Source: Hydractinia symbiolongicarpus
Taxonomy: Eukaryota; Cnidaria; Hydrozoa; Anthoathecata; Hydractiniidae
DNA length: 64,000 bases
Reading direction: 5' to 3'
Assembly (NCBI RefSeq): GCF_029227915.1
Contig: NC_079888.1
Span: 11,207,001-11,271,000, forward strand
In this document: positions 47,589 to 61,306 of the stretch, one piece after another
Position numbering within the stretch: the first letter of the stretch is position 1
How the letters are laid out: each line of letters opens with the position of its first letter
Program-made: the position numbers and the translations under genes
The notes under the pieces: model-generated
Told to the model about the DNA's origin: nothing
The model's database searches: none
What the model saw: the letters and a program-made list of their open reading frames with translations, nothing else

Positions 47589-48316
47589 ATGACCTATTAC
47601 GGCCTAATAATAGCCTTACATGTAAACTACGTGGTTCCACGTGCCTGCGCAGGTTTCCAACAGAGTAGTCGCTCCACTGTCATTGGACTACGACGTTCCA
47701 AGTCGTTTTCCAGGGCGCCACTGTCTTATAACACCGTGAACTACGTTTACAGGCTTTTAAAGGGTGCGATATAGCTTTTTGCTGCCTAATAAAGGCCTTA
47801 CACGTAAGTCACGTGGTTCCACGTGTCTGCGAAGGTTCCCAACAGAGTAGTCGCTCCACTCTCATTGGACTACGACGTTCCAGGTCGTTTTCCAGTGCGA
47901 CAATGCTTTATAACACCATGAACAACATTTACAGACCTTTAAATGCTATTATATGTCCTTTTACGGCCTCTTATAAGCCTTACACGTAAACTACGTGGTT
48001 CCACGTGCCTGGGCAGGTTCTCAACGGTCTAGTCCTTCCATTCTCAATAGACTACGTCGTCTCAAGCCGTTTTCCAGTGCGCCATTGTCTTATAACACCA
48101 ACAACTACGTTTAAAGAACTTTAAAGGCTGTTTTATGACATTACACGGCCTACTAAAGGCGTTACACGTAAGTCACGTGGTTCCACGTGCCTGCACAGTT
48201 TCCCAACAGAGTAGTCCTTTCATTCTCAATAGACTACGTCGTCCCAAGCCGTTTTCCAGTGCGCCTTTGTCTTATAACACCAACAACTACGTTTAAAGAA
48301 CTTTAAAGGCTGTTTT
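47589..48316 (+). repeat. 728-bp four-monomer derivative of the 909-bp repeat
   Basis: The copy holds T1 (47589), T2 (47771), a T3/T4 hybrid (47953) and a T5-like unit (48135). The hybrid begins as T3 and ends as T4, switching near CAATAGACTACGTCG, so exactly one monomer equivalent was lost. The same derivative occurs at 51564, 57821, 60362 and 63083. Confidence 0.88.
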
Positions 48317-49654
48317 ATGACATTACACGGCCTACTAAAAGCGTTACACGTAAGTCACGTGGTTCCACGTGCCTGCAAAGGTTCCCAACGGTCTAGTCCT
48401 TCCATTCTCAATAGACTGCGTCGTCCCAAGTCAATTTCCAGTGCGCCATTGTCTTATATATGTCCTTTTGCGGCCCTTACAGGTAAACTACGTGGTTCCA
48501 CGTGCCTGCGCAGGTTCTCAACGGTCTAGTCCTTCTAATCTCAACGGACTGGGACGTGCCAAATCATTTTCCAACAGAGTTGTCGCTCCACCGTCATTGG
48601 ACTACGACGTTCCAAGTCTTTTTCCGGTGCGCCATTGTCTTATAACACCGTCAACTACATTTACAAGTTCTTAAAGGCTGTTTTATGACATTACACGGCC
48701 TACTAAAGGCGTTACACGTAAGTCACGTGGTTCCACGTGCCTGCAAAGGTTCCCAACGGTCTAGTCCTTCCATTCTCAATAGACTGCGTCATCCCAAGTC
48801 AATTTCCGGTGCGCCATTGTCTTATAACACAGTGAACTACGTTTAGAAGCCTTTAAAGGCTTTTATATGACCTATTACGGCCTAATAATAGCCTTACATG
48901 TAAACTACGTGGTTCCACATGACTGTGAAGGTTTCCAACGGTCTAGTCCTTCCACTCTCAATAGACTACGTCGTCCCAAGCCGTTTTCCAGTGCGCCATT
49001 GTCTTATAACACCGTCAACTACATTTACAAGTTCTTAAAGGCTGTTATATGACATTACACGGCCTACTAAAGGCCTTGCACGTAGATTACGTGGTTCCAC
49101 GTGCCTGCGCAGGTTTACAACAGAGTAGTCGCTCCACTCTCACTGGAATACGACGTTTCAAGTCGTTTTCCAGGGCGCCACTGTCTTATAACACCGTCAA
49201 CTACATTTACAGGCATTTAAAGGCTGCGATATAGCTTTTTGCTGCGTAATAAGGGCCTTACACATAAATCACGTGGTTCCACGTGCCTGCGCAGGTTTCC
49301 AACTGAGTAGTCGCTCCACTGTCATTGGACTACGTCGTCCCAAGTCATTTTCCAGCTCGCCATTGTCTTATAACACCAACAACTACGTTTACAGAACTTT
49401 AAAAGCTGTTGTATGACCTTTTACGCCCTAGTAAAGGCCCTTCACATAAACTACGTGGTTCCACGTGCCTGCGCAGGTTTCCAACGGTCTAGTCCTTCCA
49501 CTCTCAATAGACTACGTCGTTCCAAGCCGTTTTCCAGTGCGCCATTGTCCTTTAACACCGTCAACTTCGTTACAGGCAATTAAAGGCTGTGATATAGCCT
49601 TCTACGCCTAATAAAGGCCTTACACGTAAATTACGTGGTTCCACGTGCCTGCGC

Positions 49655-52483
49655 AGGTTTACAACAGAGTAGTCGCTCCACTCTCATTGGACTACGACGT
49701 TCTAAGTTGTTTTTCAGGGGGCCACCGTCTTATAACACCGTCAACTACGTTTACAGGCATTTAAAGGCTGCGATATAGCTTTTTGCTGCCTAATAAAGGC
49801 CTTAAACATAAATCACGTGGTTCCACGTGCCTGCGCAGGTTCGCAACGGTCTAGTCCTTCCATTCTCAATAGACTGCGTCGTCCCAAGTCAATTTCCAGT
49901 GCGCCATTGTCTTATAACACATTGAACTACGTTTACAAGCCTTTAAAAGCTGTTATATGGCCTATTACGGCCTAGTAAAGGCCTTACATGTAAACTACGT
50001 GGTTCCACGCGCCTGCGCAGGTTTCCAACGGTCTAGTCGCTCCACTCTCATTGGACTACGACGTTCCATTGTCTTATAAAACCGTAAATTACATTTACAG
50101 ACCTTTGAATGCTATTATATGTCCTTTTGTGCCCCCCACACGTAAATCACGTGGTTCCACGTGCCTGTACAGTTTCCCAACAGAGTAGTCCTTCCACTTT
50201 TAATGGACTACGTCGCCACAAGCCGTTTTCCAGTGCGCCATTGTCTTATAACACCAACAACTACGTTTAAAGAACTTTAAAGGCTGTTATATGACCTTTT
50301 ACGGAATCATAAAGGCCTTACACGTAAATCACGTGGTTCCACGTGACTGTGCAGGTTTCCAACGGTCTAGTGCTGCCACACTCAATAGACTACTTCGTTC
50401 CAAGCCGGTTTCCAGTGCGCTATTGTCTTATAACACCGTCAACTACATTTACAAGTTCTTAAAGGCTGTTTTATGAAATTACACGGCCTACTAAAGGCGT
50501 TACACGTAAGTCACGTGGTTGCACGTGCCTGCAAAGGTTCCCAACGGTCTAGTCCTTCCATTCTCAATAGACTGCGTCGTCCCAAGTCAATTTCCGGTGC
50601 GCCATTGTCTTATAACACAGTGAACTACGTTTAGAAGCCTTTAAAGGCTTTTATATGACCTATTACGGCCTAATAATAGCCTTACATGTAAACTACGTGG
50701 TTCCACGTGCCTGCGCAGGTTTCCAACAGAGTAGTCGCTCCACTGTCATTGGACTACGACGTTCCAAGTCGTTTTCCAGGGCGCCACTGTCTTATAACAC
50801 CGTGAACTACGTTTACAGGCTTTTAAAGGGTGCGATATAGCTTTTTGCTGCCTAATAAAGGCCTTACACGTAAGTCACGTGGTTCCACGTGTCTGCGAAG
50901 GTTCCCAACAGAGTAGTCGCTCCACTCTCATTGGACTACGACGTTCCAGGTCGTTTTCCAGTGCGACAATGCTTTATAACACCATGAACAACATTTACAG
51001 ACCTTTAAATGCTATTATATGTCCTTTTACGGCCTCTTATAAGCCTTACACGTAAACTACGTGGTTCCACGTGCCTGGGCAGGTTCTCAACGGTCTAGTC
51101 CTTCCATTCTCAATAGATTACGACGTTCCATGCCGTTTTGCAGTGCGCCATTGTCTTATAACACCAACAACTACCTTTACAGGCAATTAATGGCTGTGAT
51201 ATAGCCTTCTACGCTTAATAAAGGCCTAACACGTAAATCACGTGGTTCCACGTGCCTGCACAGTTTCCCAACAGAGTAGTCCTTCCACTTTTAATGGACT
51301 ACGTCGTCTCAAGCCGTTTTCCAGTGCGCCATTGTCTTATAACACCAACAACTACGTTTAAAGAACTTTAAAGGCTGTTTTATGACATTACACGGCCTAC
51401 TAAAGGCGTTACACGTAAGTCACGTGGTTGCACGTGCCTGCAAAGGTTCCCAACGGTCTAGTCCTTCCATTCTCAATAGACTGCGTCGTCCCAAGTCAAT
51501 TTCCGGTGCGCCATTGTCTTATAACACAGTGAACTACGTTTAGAAGCCTTTAAAGGCTTTTATATGACCTATTACGGCCTAATAATAGCCTTACATGTAA
51601 ACTACGTGGTTCCACGTGCCTGCGCAGGTTTCCAACAGAGTAGTCGCTCCACTGTCATTGGACTACGACGTTCCAAGTCGTTTTCCAGGGCGCCACTGTC
51701 TTATAACACCGTGAACTACGTTTACAGGCTTTTAAAGGGTGCGATATAGCTTTTTGCTGCCTAATAAAGGCCTTACACGTAAGTCACGTGGTTCCACGTG
51801 TCTGCGAAGGTTCCCAACAGAGTAGTCGCTCCACTCTCATTGGACTACGACGTTCCAGGTCGTTTTCCAGTGCGACAATGCTTTATAACACCATGAACAA
51901 CATTTACAGACCTTTAAATGCTATTATATGTCCTTTTACGGCCTCTTATAAGCCTTACACGTAAACTACGTGGTTCCACGTGCCTGGGCAGGTTCTCAAC
52001 GGTCTAGTCCTTCCATTCTCAATAGACTACGTCGTCTCAAGCCGTTTTCCAGTGCGCCATTGTCTTATAACACCAACAACTACGTTTAAAGAACTTTAAA
52101 GGCTGTTTTATGACATTACACGGCCTACTAAAGGCGTTACACGTAAGTCACGTGGTTCCACGTGCCTGCACAGTTTCCCAACAGAGTAGTCCTTCCATTC
52201 TCAATAGACTACGTCGTCCCAAGCCGTTTTCCAGTGCGCCTTTGTCTTATAACACCAACAACTACGTTTAAAGAACTTTAAAGGCTGTTTTATGACATTA
52301 CACGGCCTACTAAAAGCGTTACACGTAAGTCACGTGGTTCCACGTGCCTGCAAAGGTTCCCAACGGTCTAGTCCTTCTATTCTCAATAGACTGCGTCGTC
52401 CCAAGTCAATTTCCAGTGCGCCATTGTCTTATATATGTCCTTTTGCGGCCCTTACAGGTAAACTACGTGGTTCCACGTGCCTG
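49655..52483 (+). repeat. 2.83-kb block repeated 3,975 bp downstream, copy 2
   Basis: Near-identical to 45680-48508. Differences seen include GCCCCCCACACG for GACCCCTACACG near 50130, CGCCACAAGCC for CGCCTCAAGCC near 50215, and ATGAAATTAC for ATGACATTAC near 50474. A third, shorter relative starts at 53240 and matches the stretch from about 50255. Confidence 0.88.
50655..51563 (+). repeat. 909-bp higher-order repeat copy
   Basis: Full T1-T5 unit at the same place in the second 3,975-bp block. A 728-bp derivative follows from 51564 to 52291. Confidence 0.9.
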
Positions 52484-53275
52484 GGCAGGTTCTCAACGGT
52501 CTAGTTCTTCCATTCTCAATAGACTACGTCGTCCCAAGTCAATTTCCAGTGCGACATTGTCTTATATATGTCCTTTTGCGGCCCTTACAGGTAAACTACG
52601 TGGTTCCACGTGCCTGGGCAGGTTCTCAACGGTCTAGTCCTTCCATTCTCAATAGATTACTACGCTCCATGCCGTTTTGCAGTGCGCCTTTGTCTTATAA
52701 CACCAACAACTACGTTTAAAGAACTTTAAAGGCTGTTATATGACCTTGGCAGAATCATAAAGGCCTTACACGTAAAAAACGTGGTTCCACGTGACTGTGC
52801 AGGTTTGCAACGGTCTAGTCATTCCACTCTCAATAGACTACGTCGTCCCAAGCCGTTTTCCAGTGCGCCATTGTCTTATAACACCGTCAACTACATTTAC
52901 AAGTTCTTAAAGGCTGTTATATGACATTACACGGCCTACTAAAGGCCTTGCACGTAGATTACGTGGTTCCACGTGCCTGCACAGGTTTACAACAGAGTAG
53001 TCGCTCCACTCTCACTGGACTACGACGTTTCAAGTCGTTTTCCAGGGCGCCATTGTCTTATAAAACCGTGAACTACATTTACAGACCTTTGAATGCTATT
53101 ATATGTCCTTTTGTGGCCCCTACACGTAAATCACGTGGTTCCACGAGCCTGTACAGTTTCCCAACAGAGTAGTCCTTCCACTTTTAATGGACTACGTCGT
53201 CTCAGGCCGTTTTTCCATTGCGCCATTGTCTTATAACACCAACAACTACGTTTAAAGAACTTTAAAGGCTGTTAT
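52484..53275 (+). repeat. Irregular stretch between 3,975-bp and 909-bp domains
   Basis: Contains two consecutive monomers with the 39-bp deletion join (about 52432 and 52565) and the first CCTTGGCAGAATCAT monomer (52740). A type related to 43254/49049 follows at 52921. No sequence other than satellite is seen. Confidence 0.75.
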
Positions 53276-53639
53276 ATGACCTTTTACGGAATCATAAAGG
53301 TCTTACACGTAAATCACGTGGTTCCACCTGACTGTGCAGGTTTCCAACGGTCTAGTGCTGCCACTCTCAATAGACTACTTCGTTCCAAGCCGGTTTCCAG
53401 GGCGCTATTGTCTTATAACACCGTCAACTACATTTACAAGTTCTTAAAGGCTGTTTTATGACATTACACGGCCTACTAAAGGCGTTACACGTAAGTCACG
53501 TGGTTGCACGTGCCTGCAAAGGTTCCCAACGGTCTAGTCCTTTCATTCTCAATAGACTGCGTCGTCCCAAGTCAATTTCCGGTGCGCCATTGTCTTATAA
53601 CACAGTGAACTACGTTTAGAAGCCTTTAAAGGCTTTTAT

Positions 53640-54548
53640 ATGACCTATTACGGCCTAATAATAGCCTTACATGTAAACTACGTGGTTCCACGTGCCTGCG
53701 CAGGTTTCCAACAGAGTAGTCGCTCCACTGTCATTGGACTACGACGTTCCAAGTCGTTTTCCAGGGCGCCACTGTCTTATAACACCGTGAACTACGTTTA
53801 CAGGCTTTTAAAGGGTGCGATATAGCTTTTTGCTGCCTAATAAAGGCCTTACACGTAAGTCACGTGGTTCCACGTGTCTGCGAAGGTTCCCAACAGAGTA
53901 GTCGCTCCACTCTCATTGGACTACGACGTTCCAGGTCGTTTTCCAGCGCGACAATGCTTTATAACACCATGAACAACATTTACAGACCTTTAAATGCTAT
54001 TATATGTCCTTTTACGGCCTCTTATAAGCCTTACACGTAAACTACGTGGTTCCACGTGCCTGGGCAGGTTCTCAACGGTCTAGTCCTTCCATTCTCAATA
54101 GATTACGACGTTCCATGCCGTTTTGCAGTGCGCCATTGTCTTATAACACCAACAACTACCTTTACAGGCAATTAATGGCTGTGATATAGCCTTCTACGCT
54201 TAATAAAGGCCTAACACGTAAATCACGTGGTTCCACGTGCCTGCACAGTTTCCCAACAGAGTAGTCCTTCCACTTTTAATGGACTACGTCGTCTCAAGCC
54301 GTTTTCCAGTGCGCCATTGTCTTATAACATCAACAACTACGTTTAAAGAACTTTAAAGGCTGTTTTATGACATTACACGGCCTACTAAAGGCGTTACACG
54401 TAAGTCACGTGGTTGCACGTGCCTGCAAAGGTTCCCAACGGTCTAGTCCTTCCATTCTCAATAGACTGCGTCGTCCCAAGTCAATTTCCGGTGCGCCATT
54501 GTCTTATAACACAGTGAACTACGTTTAGAAGCCTTTAAAGGCTTTTAT
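53640..54548 (+). repeat. 909-bp higher-order repeat copy
   Basis: Full T1-T5 unit. T3 carries CAGCGCGACAATG, shared with the copy at 55094 but not with 46680. T4 ends with AACATCAACAAC, also shared with 55094. The copies at 53640 and 55094 are thus closest relatives. Confidence 0.9.
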
Positions 54549-55093
54549 ATGACCTATTACGGCCTAATAATAGCCTTACATGTAAACTACGTGGTTCCAC
54601 GTGCCTGGGCAGGTTCTCAACGGTCTAGTCCTTCCATTCTCAATAGATTACGACGTTCCATGCCGTTTTGCAGTGCGCCATTGTCTTATAACACCAACAA
54701 CTACCTTTACAGGCAATTAATGGCTGTGATATAGCCTTCTACGCTTAATAAAGGCCTAACACGTAAATCACGTGGTTCCACGTGCCTGCACAGTTTCCCA
54801 ACAGAGTAGTCCTTCCACTTTTAATGGACTACGTCGTCTCAAGCCGTTTTCCAGTGCGCCATTGTCTTATAACACCAACAACTACGTTTAAAGAACTTTA
54901 AAGGCTGTTTTATGACATTACACGGCCTACTAAAGGCGTTACACGTAAGTCACGTGGTTCCACGTGCCTGCAAAGGTTCCCAACGGTCTAGTCCTTCCAT
55001 TCTCAATAGACTGCGTCGTCCCAAGTCAATTTCCGGTGCGCCATTGTCTTATAACACAGTGAACTACGTTTAGAAGCCTTTAAAGGCTTTTAT
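54549..55093 (+). repeat. 545-bp three-monomer derivative
   Basis: A T1/T3 hybrid (54549) is followed by T4 (54731) and T5 (54912). The hybrid begins ATGACCTATTACGG as T1 and changes to the GGGCAGGTTCTCAACGG end of T3 after the dyad. Two monomers (364 bp) were lost by one exchange. Confidence 0.88.
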
Positions 55094-56002
55094 ATGACCT
55101 ATTACGGCCTAATAATAGCCTTACATGTAAACTACGTGGTTCCACGTGCCTGCGCAGGTTTCCAACAGAGTAGTCGCTCCACTGTCATTGGACTACGACG
55201 TTCCAAGTCGTTTTCCAGGGCGCCACTGTCTTATAACACCGTGAACTACGTTTACAGGCTTTTAAAGGGTGCGATATAGCTTTTTGCTGCCTAATAAAGG
55301 CCTTACACGTAAGTCACGTGGTTCCACGTGTCTGCGAAGGTTCCCAACAGAGTAGTCGCTCCACTCTCATTGGACTACGACGTTCCAGGTCGTTTTCCAG
55401 CGCGACAATGCTTTATAACACCATGAACAACATTTACAGACCTTTAAATGCTATTATATGTCCTTTTACGGCCTCTTATAAGCCTTACACGTAAACTACG
55501 TGGTTCCACGTGCCTGGGCAGGTTCTCAACGGTCTAGTCCTTCCATTCTCAATAGATTACGACGTTCCATGCCGTTTTGCAGTGCGCCATTGTCTTATAA
55601 CACCAACAACTACCTTTACAGGCAATTAATGGCTGTGATATAACCTTCTACGCTTAATAAAGGCCTAACACGTAAATCACGTGGTTCCACGTGCCTGCAC
55701 AGTTTCCCAACAGAGTAGTCCTTCCACTTTTAATGGACTACGTCGTCTCAAGCCGTTTTCCAGTGCGCCATTGTCTTATAACATCAACAACTACGTTTAA
55801 AGAACTTTAAAGGCTGTTTTATGACATTACACGGCCTACTAAAGGCGTTACACGTAAGTCACGTGGTTGCACGTGCCTGCAAAGGTTCCCAACGGTCTAG
55901 TCCTTCCATTCTCAATAGACTGCGTCGTCCCAAGTCAATTTCCGGTGCGCCATTGTCTTATAACACAGTGAACTACGTTTAGAAGCCTTTAAAGGCTTTT
56001 AT
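55094..56002 (+). repeat. 909-bp higher-order repeat copy
   Basis: Full T1-T5 unit. T4 begins ATAACC instead of ATAGCC, a private change. Confidence 0.9.
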
Positions 56003-56911
56003 ATGACCTATTACGGCCTAATAATAGCCTTACATGTAAACTACGTGGTTCCACGTGCCTGCGCAGGTTTCCAACAGAGTAGTCGCTCCACTGTCATTGG
56101 ACTACGACGTTCCAAGTCGTTTTCCAGGGCGCCACTGTCTTATAACACCGTGAACTACGTTTACAGGCTTTTAAAGGGTGCGATATAGCTTTTTGCTGCC
56201 TAATAAAGGCCTTACACGTAAGTCACGTGGTTCCACGTGTCTGCGAAGGTTCCCAACAGAGTAGTCGCTCCACTCTCATTGGACTACGACGTTCCAGGTC
56301 GTTTTCCAGTGCGACAATGCTTTATAACACCATGAACAACATTTACAGACCTTTAAATGCTATTATATGTCCTTTTACGGCCTCTTATAAGCCTTACACG
56401 TAAACTACGTGGTTCCACGTGCCTGGGCAGGTTCTCAACGGTCTAGTCCTTCCATTCTCAATAGATTACGACGTTCCATGCCGTTTTGCAGTGCGCCATT
56501 GTCTTATAACACCAACAACTACCTTTACAGGCAATTAATGGCTGTGATATAGCCTTCTACGCTTAATAAAGGCCTAACACGTAAATCACGTGGTTCCACG
56601 TGCCTGCACAGTTTCCCAACAGAGTAGTCCTTCCACTTTTAATGGACTACGTCGTCTCAAGCCGTTTTCCAGTGCGCCATTGTCTTATAACACCAACAAC
56701 TACGTTTAAAGAACTTTAAAGGCTGTTTTATGACATTACACGGCCTACTAAAGGCGTTACACGTAAGTCACGTGGTTGCACGTGCCTGCAAAGGTTCCCA
56801 ACGGTCTAGTCCTTCCATTCTCAATAGACTGCGTCGTCCCAAGTCAATTTCCGGTGCGCCATTGTCTTATAACACAGTGAACTACGTTTAGAAGCCTTTA
56901 AAGGCTTTTAT
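56003..56911 (+). repeat. 909-bp higher-order repeat copy
   Basis: Full T1-T5 unit directly following the previous copy. T3 has CAGTGCGACAATG, the majority form. Confidence 0.9.
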
Positions 56912-57820
56912 ATGACCTATTACGGCCTAATAATAGCCTTACATGTAAACTACGTGGTTCCACGTCCCTGCGCAGGTTTCCAACAGAGTAGTCACTCCAC
57001 TGTCATTGGACTACGACGTTCCAAGTCGTTTTCCAGGGCGCCACTGTCTTATAACACCGTGAACTACGTTTACAGGCTTTTAAAGGGTGCGATATAGCTT
57101 TTTGCTGCCTAATAAAGGCCTTACACGTAAGTCACGTGGTTCCACGTGTCTGCGAAGGTTCCCAACAGAGTAGTCGCTCCACTCTCATTGGACTACGACG
57201 TTCCAGGTCGTTTTCCAGTGCGACAATGCTTTATAACACCATGAACAACATTTACAGACCTTTAAATGCTATTATATGTCCTTTTACGGCCTCTTATAAG
57301 CCTTACACGTAAACTACGTGGTTCCACGTGCCTGGGCAGGTTCTCAACGGTCTAGTCCTTCCATTCTCAATAGATTACGACGTTCCATGCCGTTTTGCAG
57401 TGCGCCATTGTCTTATAACACCAACAACTACCTTTACAGGCAATTAATGGCTGTGATATAGCCTTCTACGCTTAATAAAGGCCTAACACGTAAATCACGT
57501 GGTTCCACGTGCCTGCACAGTTTCCCAACAGAGTAGTCCTTCCACTTTTAATGGACTACGTCGTCTCAAGCCGTTTTCCAGTGCGCCATTGTCTTATAAC
57601 ACCAACAACTACGTTTAAAGAACTTTAAAGGCTGTTTTATGACATTACACGGCCTACTAAAGGCGTTACACGTAAGTCACGTGGTTCCACGTGCCTGCAA
57701 AGGTTCCCAACGGTCTAGTCCTTCCATTCTCAATAGACTGCGTCGTCCCAAGTCAATTTCCGGTGCGCCATTGTCTTATAACACAGTGAACTACGTTTAG
57801 AAGCCTTTAAAGGCTTTTAT
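56912..57820 (+). repeat. 909-bp higher-order repeat copy
   Basis: Full T1-T5 unit. T1 carries two private changes, CACGTCCCTGCG for CACGTGCCTGCG and AGTCACTCC for AGTCGCTCC. The first removes one CACGTG of the dyad. Confidence 0.9.
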
Positions 57821-58548
57821 ATGACCTATTACGGCCTAATAATAGCCTTACATGTAAACTACGTGGTTCCACGTGCCTGCGCAGGTTTCCAACAGAGTAG
57901 TCGCTCCACTGTCATTGGACTACGACGTTCCAAGTCGTTTTCCAGGGCGCCACTGTCTTATAACACCGTGAACTACGTTTACAGGCTTTTAAAGGGTGCG
58001 ATATAGCTTTTTGCTGCCTAATAAAGGCCTTACACGTAAGTCACGTGGTTCCACGTGTCTGCGAAGGTTCCCAACAGAGTAGTCGCTCCACTCTCATTGG
58101 ACTACGACGTTCCAGGTCGTTTTCCAGTGCGACAATGCTTTATAACACCATGAACAACATTTACAGACCTTTAAATGCTATTATATGTCCTTTTACGGCC
58201 TCTTATAAGCCTTACACGTAAACTACGTGGTTCCACGTGCCTGGGCAGGTTCTCAACGGTCTAGTCCTTCCATTCTCAATAGACTACGTCGTCTCAAGCC
58301 GTTTTCCAGTGCGCCATTGTCTTATAACACCAACAACTACGTTTAAAGAACTTTAAAGGCTGTTTTATGACATTACACGGCCTACTAAAGGCGTTACACG
58401 TAAGTCACGTGGTTCCACGTGCCTGCAAAGATTCCCAACGGTCTAGTCCTTCCATTCTCAATAGACTACGTCGTCCCAAGCCGTTTTCCAGTGCGCCTTT
58501 GTCTTATAACACCAACAACTACGTTTAAAGAACTTTAAAGGCTGTTAT
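57821..58548 (+). repeat. 728-bp derivative at the end of the 909-bp run
   Basis: T1 (57821), T2 (58003), T3/T4 hybrid (58185) and a T5-like unit (58367) that ends with CCAGTGCGCCTTTGTC. It leads into the CCTTGGCAGAATCAT monomer at 58549, the marker that closes each super-repeat. Confidence 0.88.
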
Positions 58549-58599
58549 ATGACCTTGGCAGAATCATAAAGGCCTTACACGTAAATCACGTGGTTCCAC
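58549..58599 (+). repeat. Marker monomer CCTTGGCAGAATCAT and one-monomer loss
   Basis: The same start occurs at 52740, 61090 and 63811, where it continues with GACTGTGCAGG. Here it continues with GCCTGCGCAGGTTCCC, so the rest of this monomer and the start of the next are missing. The distance to the next marker is 2,541 bp instead of 2,721, a loss of 180 bp. Elsewhere the equivalent start reads CCTTTTACGGAATCAT. Confidence 0.75.
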
Positions 58600-61306
58600 G
58601 TGCCTGCGCAGGTTCCCAACAGAGTAGTCGCTCCACTCTCATTGGACTACGACGTTCCAAGTCGTTTTCCAGTGCGCCACTGTCTTATAACACCGTCAAT
58701 ACGTTTACAGGCATTTAAAGGCTGTTATATGACCTTTTACGGCCTAATAAAGGCCTTACACATAAGTCACGTGGTTCCACGTGCCTGCGCAGGTTTCCAA
58801 CAGAGTAGTCGCTCCACTGTCATTGGACTACGGCGTCCCAAGTCATTTTCCAGCTCGCCATTGTCTTATAACTCCGTCAACTGCGTTTACAGGCAATTAA
58901 AGGCTGTGTTATAGCTCTTTACGCATAATAAAGGCCTCAAACATAAATCACGTGGTTCCACGAGCCTGCACAGGTTTACAACAGAGTAGTCGCTCCACTC
59001 TCATTGGACTACGTCGTTCCAAGCCGTTTTCCAGTGCGCCATTCTCCTTTAACACCGTCAACTTCGTTACAGGAAATTAAAGGCTGTGATATAGCCTTCT
59101 ACGCCTAATAAAGGCCTTACACGTAAATTACGTGGTTCCACGTGCCTGCGCAGGTTCCCAACAGAGTAGTCGCTCCACTCTCATTGGACTACGACGTTCC
59201 AAGTCGTTTTCCAGTGCGCCACTGTCTTATAACACCGTCAATACGTTTAAAGAACTTTAAAGGCTGTTTTATGACATTACACGGCCTACTAAAGGCGTTA
59301 CACGTAAGTCACGTGGTTGCACGTGCCTGCAAAGGTTCCCAACGGTCTAGTCCTTCCATTCTCAATAGACTGCGTCGTCCCAAGTCAATTTCCGGTGCGC
59401 CATTGTCTTATAACACAGTGAACTACGTTTAGAAGCCTTTAAAGGCTTTTATATGACCTATTACGGCCTAATAATAGCCTTACATGTAAACTACGTGGTT
59501 CCACGTGCCTGCGCAGGTTTCCAACAGAGTAGTCGCTCCACTGTCATTGGACTACGACGTTCCAAGTCGTTTTCCAGGGCGCCACTGTCTTATAACACCG
59601 TGAACTACGTTTACAGGCTTTTAAAGGGTGCGATATAGCTTTTTGCTGCCTAATAAAGGCCTTACACGTAAGTCACGTGGTTCCACGTGTCTGCGAAGGT
59701 TCCCAACAGAGTAGTCGCTCCACTCTCATTGGACTACGACGTTCCAGGTCGTTTTCCAGTGCGACAATGCTTTATAACACCATGAACAACATTTACAGAC
59801 CTTTAAATGCTATTATATGTCCTTTTACGGCCTCTTATAAGCCTTACACGTAAACTACGTGGTTCCACGTGCCTGGGCAGGTTCTCAACGGTCTAGTCCT
59901 TCCATTCTCAATAGATTACGACGTTCCATGCTGTTTTGCAGTGCGCCATTGTCTTATAACACCAACAACTACCTTTACAGGCAATTAATGGCTGTGATAT
60001 AGCCTTCTACGCTTAATAAAGGCCTAACACGTAAATCACGTGGTTCCACGTGCCTGCACAGTTTCCCAACAGAGTAGTCCTTCCACTTTTAATGGACTAC
60101 GTCGTCTCAAGCCGTTTTCCAGTGCGCCATTGTCTTATAACACCAACAACTACGTTTAAAGAACTTTAAAGGCTGTTTTATGACATTACACGGCCTACTA
60201 AAGGCGTTACACGTAAGTCACGTGGTTCCACGTGCCTGCAAAGGTTCCCAACGGTCTAGTCCTTCCATTCTCAATAGACTGCGTCGTCCCAAGTCAATTT
60301 CCGGTGCGCCATTGTCTTATAACACAGTGAACTACGTTTAGAACCCTTTAAAGGCTTTTATATGACCTATTACGGCCTAATAATAGCCTTACATGTAAAC
60401 TACGTGGTTCCACGTGCCTGCGCAGGTTTCCAACAGAGTAGTCGCTCCACTGTCATTGGACTACGACGTTCCAAGTCGTTTTCCAGGGCGCCACTGTCTT
60501 ATAACACCGTGAACTACGTTTACAGGCTTTTAAAGGGTGCGATATAGCTTTTTGCTGCCTAATAAAGGCCTTACACGTAAGTCACGTGGTTCCACGTGTC
60601 TGCGAAGGTTCCCAACAGAGTAGTCGCTCCACTCTCATTGGACTACGACGTTCCAGGTCGTTTTCCAGTGCGACAATGCTTTATAACACCATGAACAACA
60701 TTTACAGACCTTTAAATGCTATTATATGTCCTTTTACGGCCTCTTATAAGCCTTACACGTAAACTACGTGGTTCCACGTGCCTGGGCAGGTTCTCAACGG
60801 TCTAGTCCTTCCATTCTCAATAGACTACGTCGTCTCAAGCCGTTTTCCAGTGCGCCATTGTCTTATAACACCAACAACTACGTTTAAAGAACTTTAAAGG
60901 CTGTTTTATGACATTACACGGCCTACTAAAGGCGTTACACGTAAGTCACGTGGTTCCACGTGCCTGCAAAGATTCCCAACGGTCTAGTCCTTCCATTCTC
61001 AATAGACTACGTCGTCCCAAGCCGTTTTCCAGTGCGCCTTTGTCTTATAACACCAACAACTACGTTTAAAGAACTTTAAAGGCTGTTATATGACCTTGGC
61101 AGAATCATAAAGGCCTTACACGTAAATCACGTGGTTCCACGTGACTGTGCAGGTTTCCAACGGTCTAGTCCTTCCACTCTCAATAGACTACGTCGTTCCA
61201 AGCCGTTTTTCAGTGCGCCATTCTCCTTTAACACCGTCAACTTCGTTACAGGAAATTAAAGGCTGTGATATAGCCTTCTACGCCTAATAAAGGCCTTACA
61301 CGTAAA
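58586..61306 (+). repeat. 2,721-bp super-repeat, copy 1
   Basis: Every landmark (58600, 59142, 59453, 60362) recurs 2,721 bp later. The unit holds monomers related to 43852, a full 909-bp repeat (59453-60361), a 728-bp derivative (60362-61089) and the CCTTGGCAGAATCAT monomer (61090). It is therefore a higher-order repeat of higher-order repeats. Confidence 0.9.

Larger units (their letters stand above)
45680..48508 (+). repeat. 2.83-kb block repeated 3,975 bp downstream, copy 1
   Basis: Starts 45800, 46316, 46680, 47589 and 48317 match 49775, 50291, 50655, 51564 and 52292, all 3,975 bp apart. The block contains a 20-bp deletion join (GACGTTCCATTGTC near 46086), one complete 909-bp higher-order unit and one 728-bp derivative. 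Confidence 0.88.
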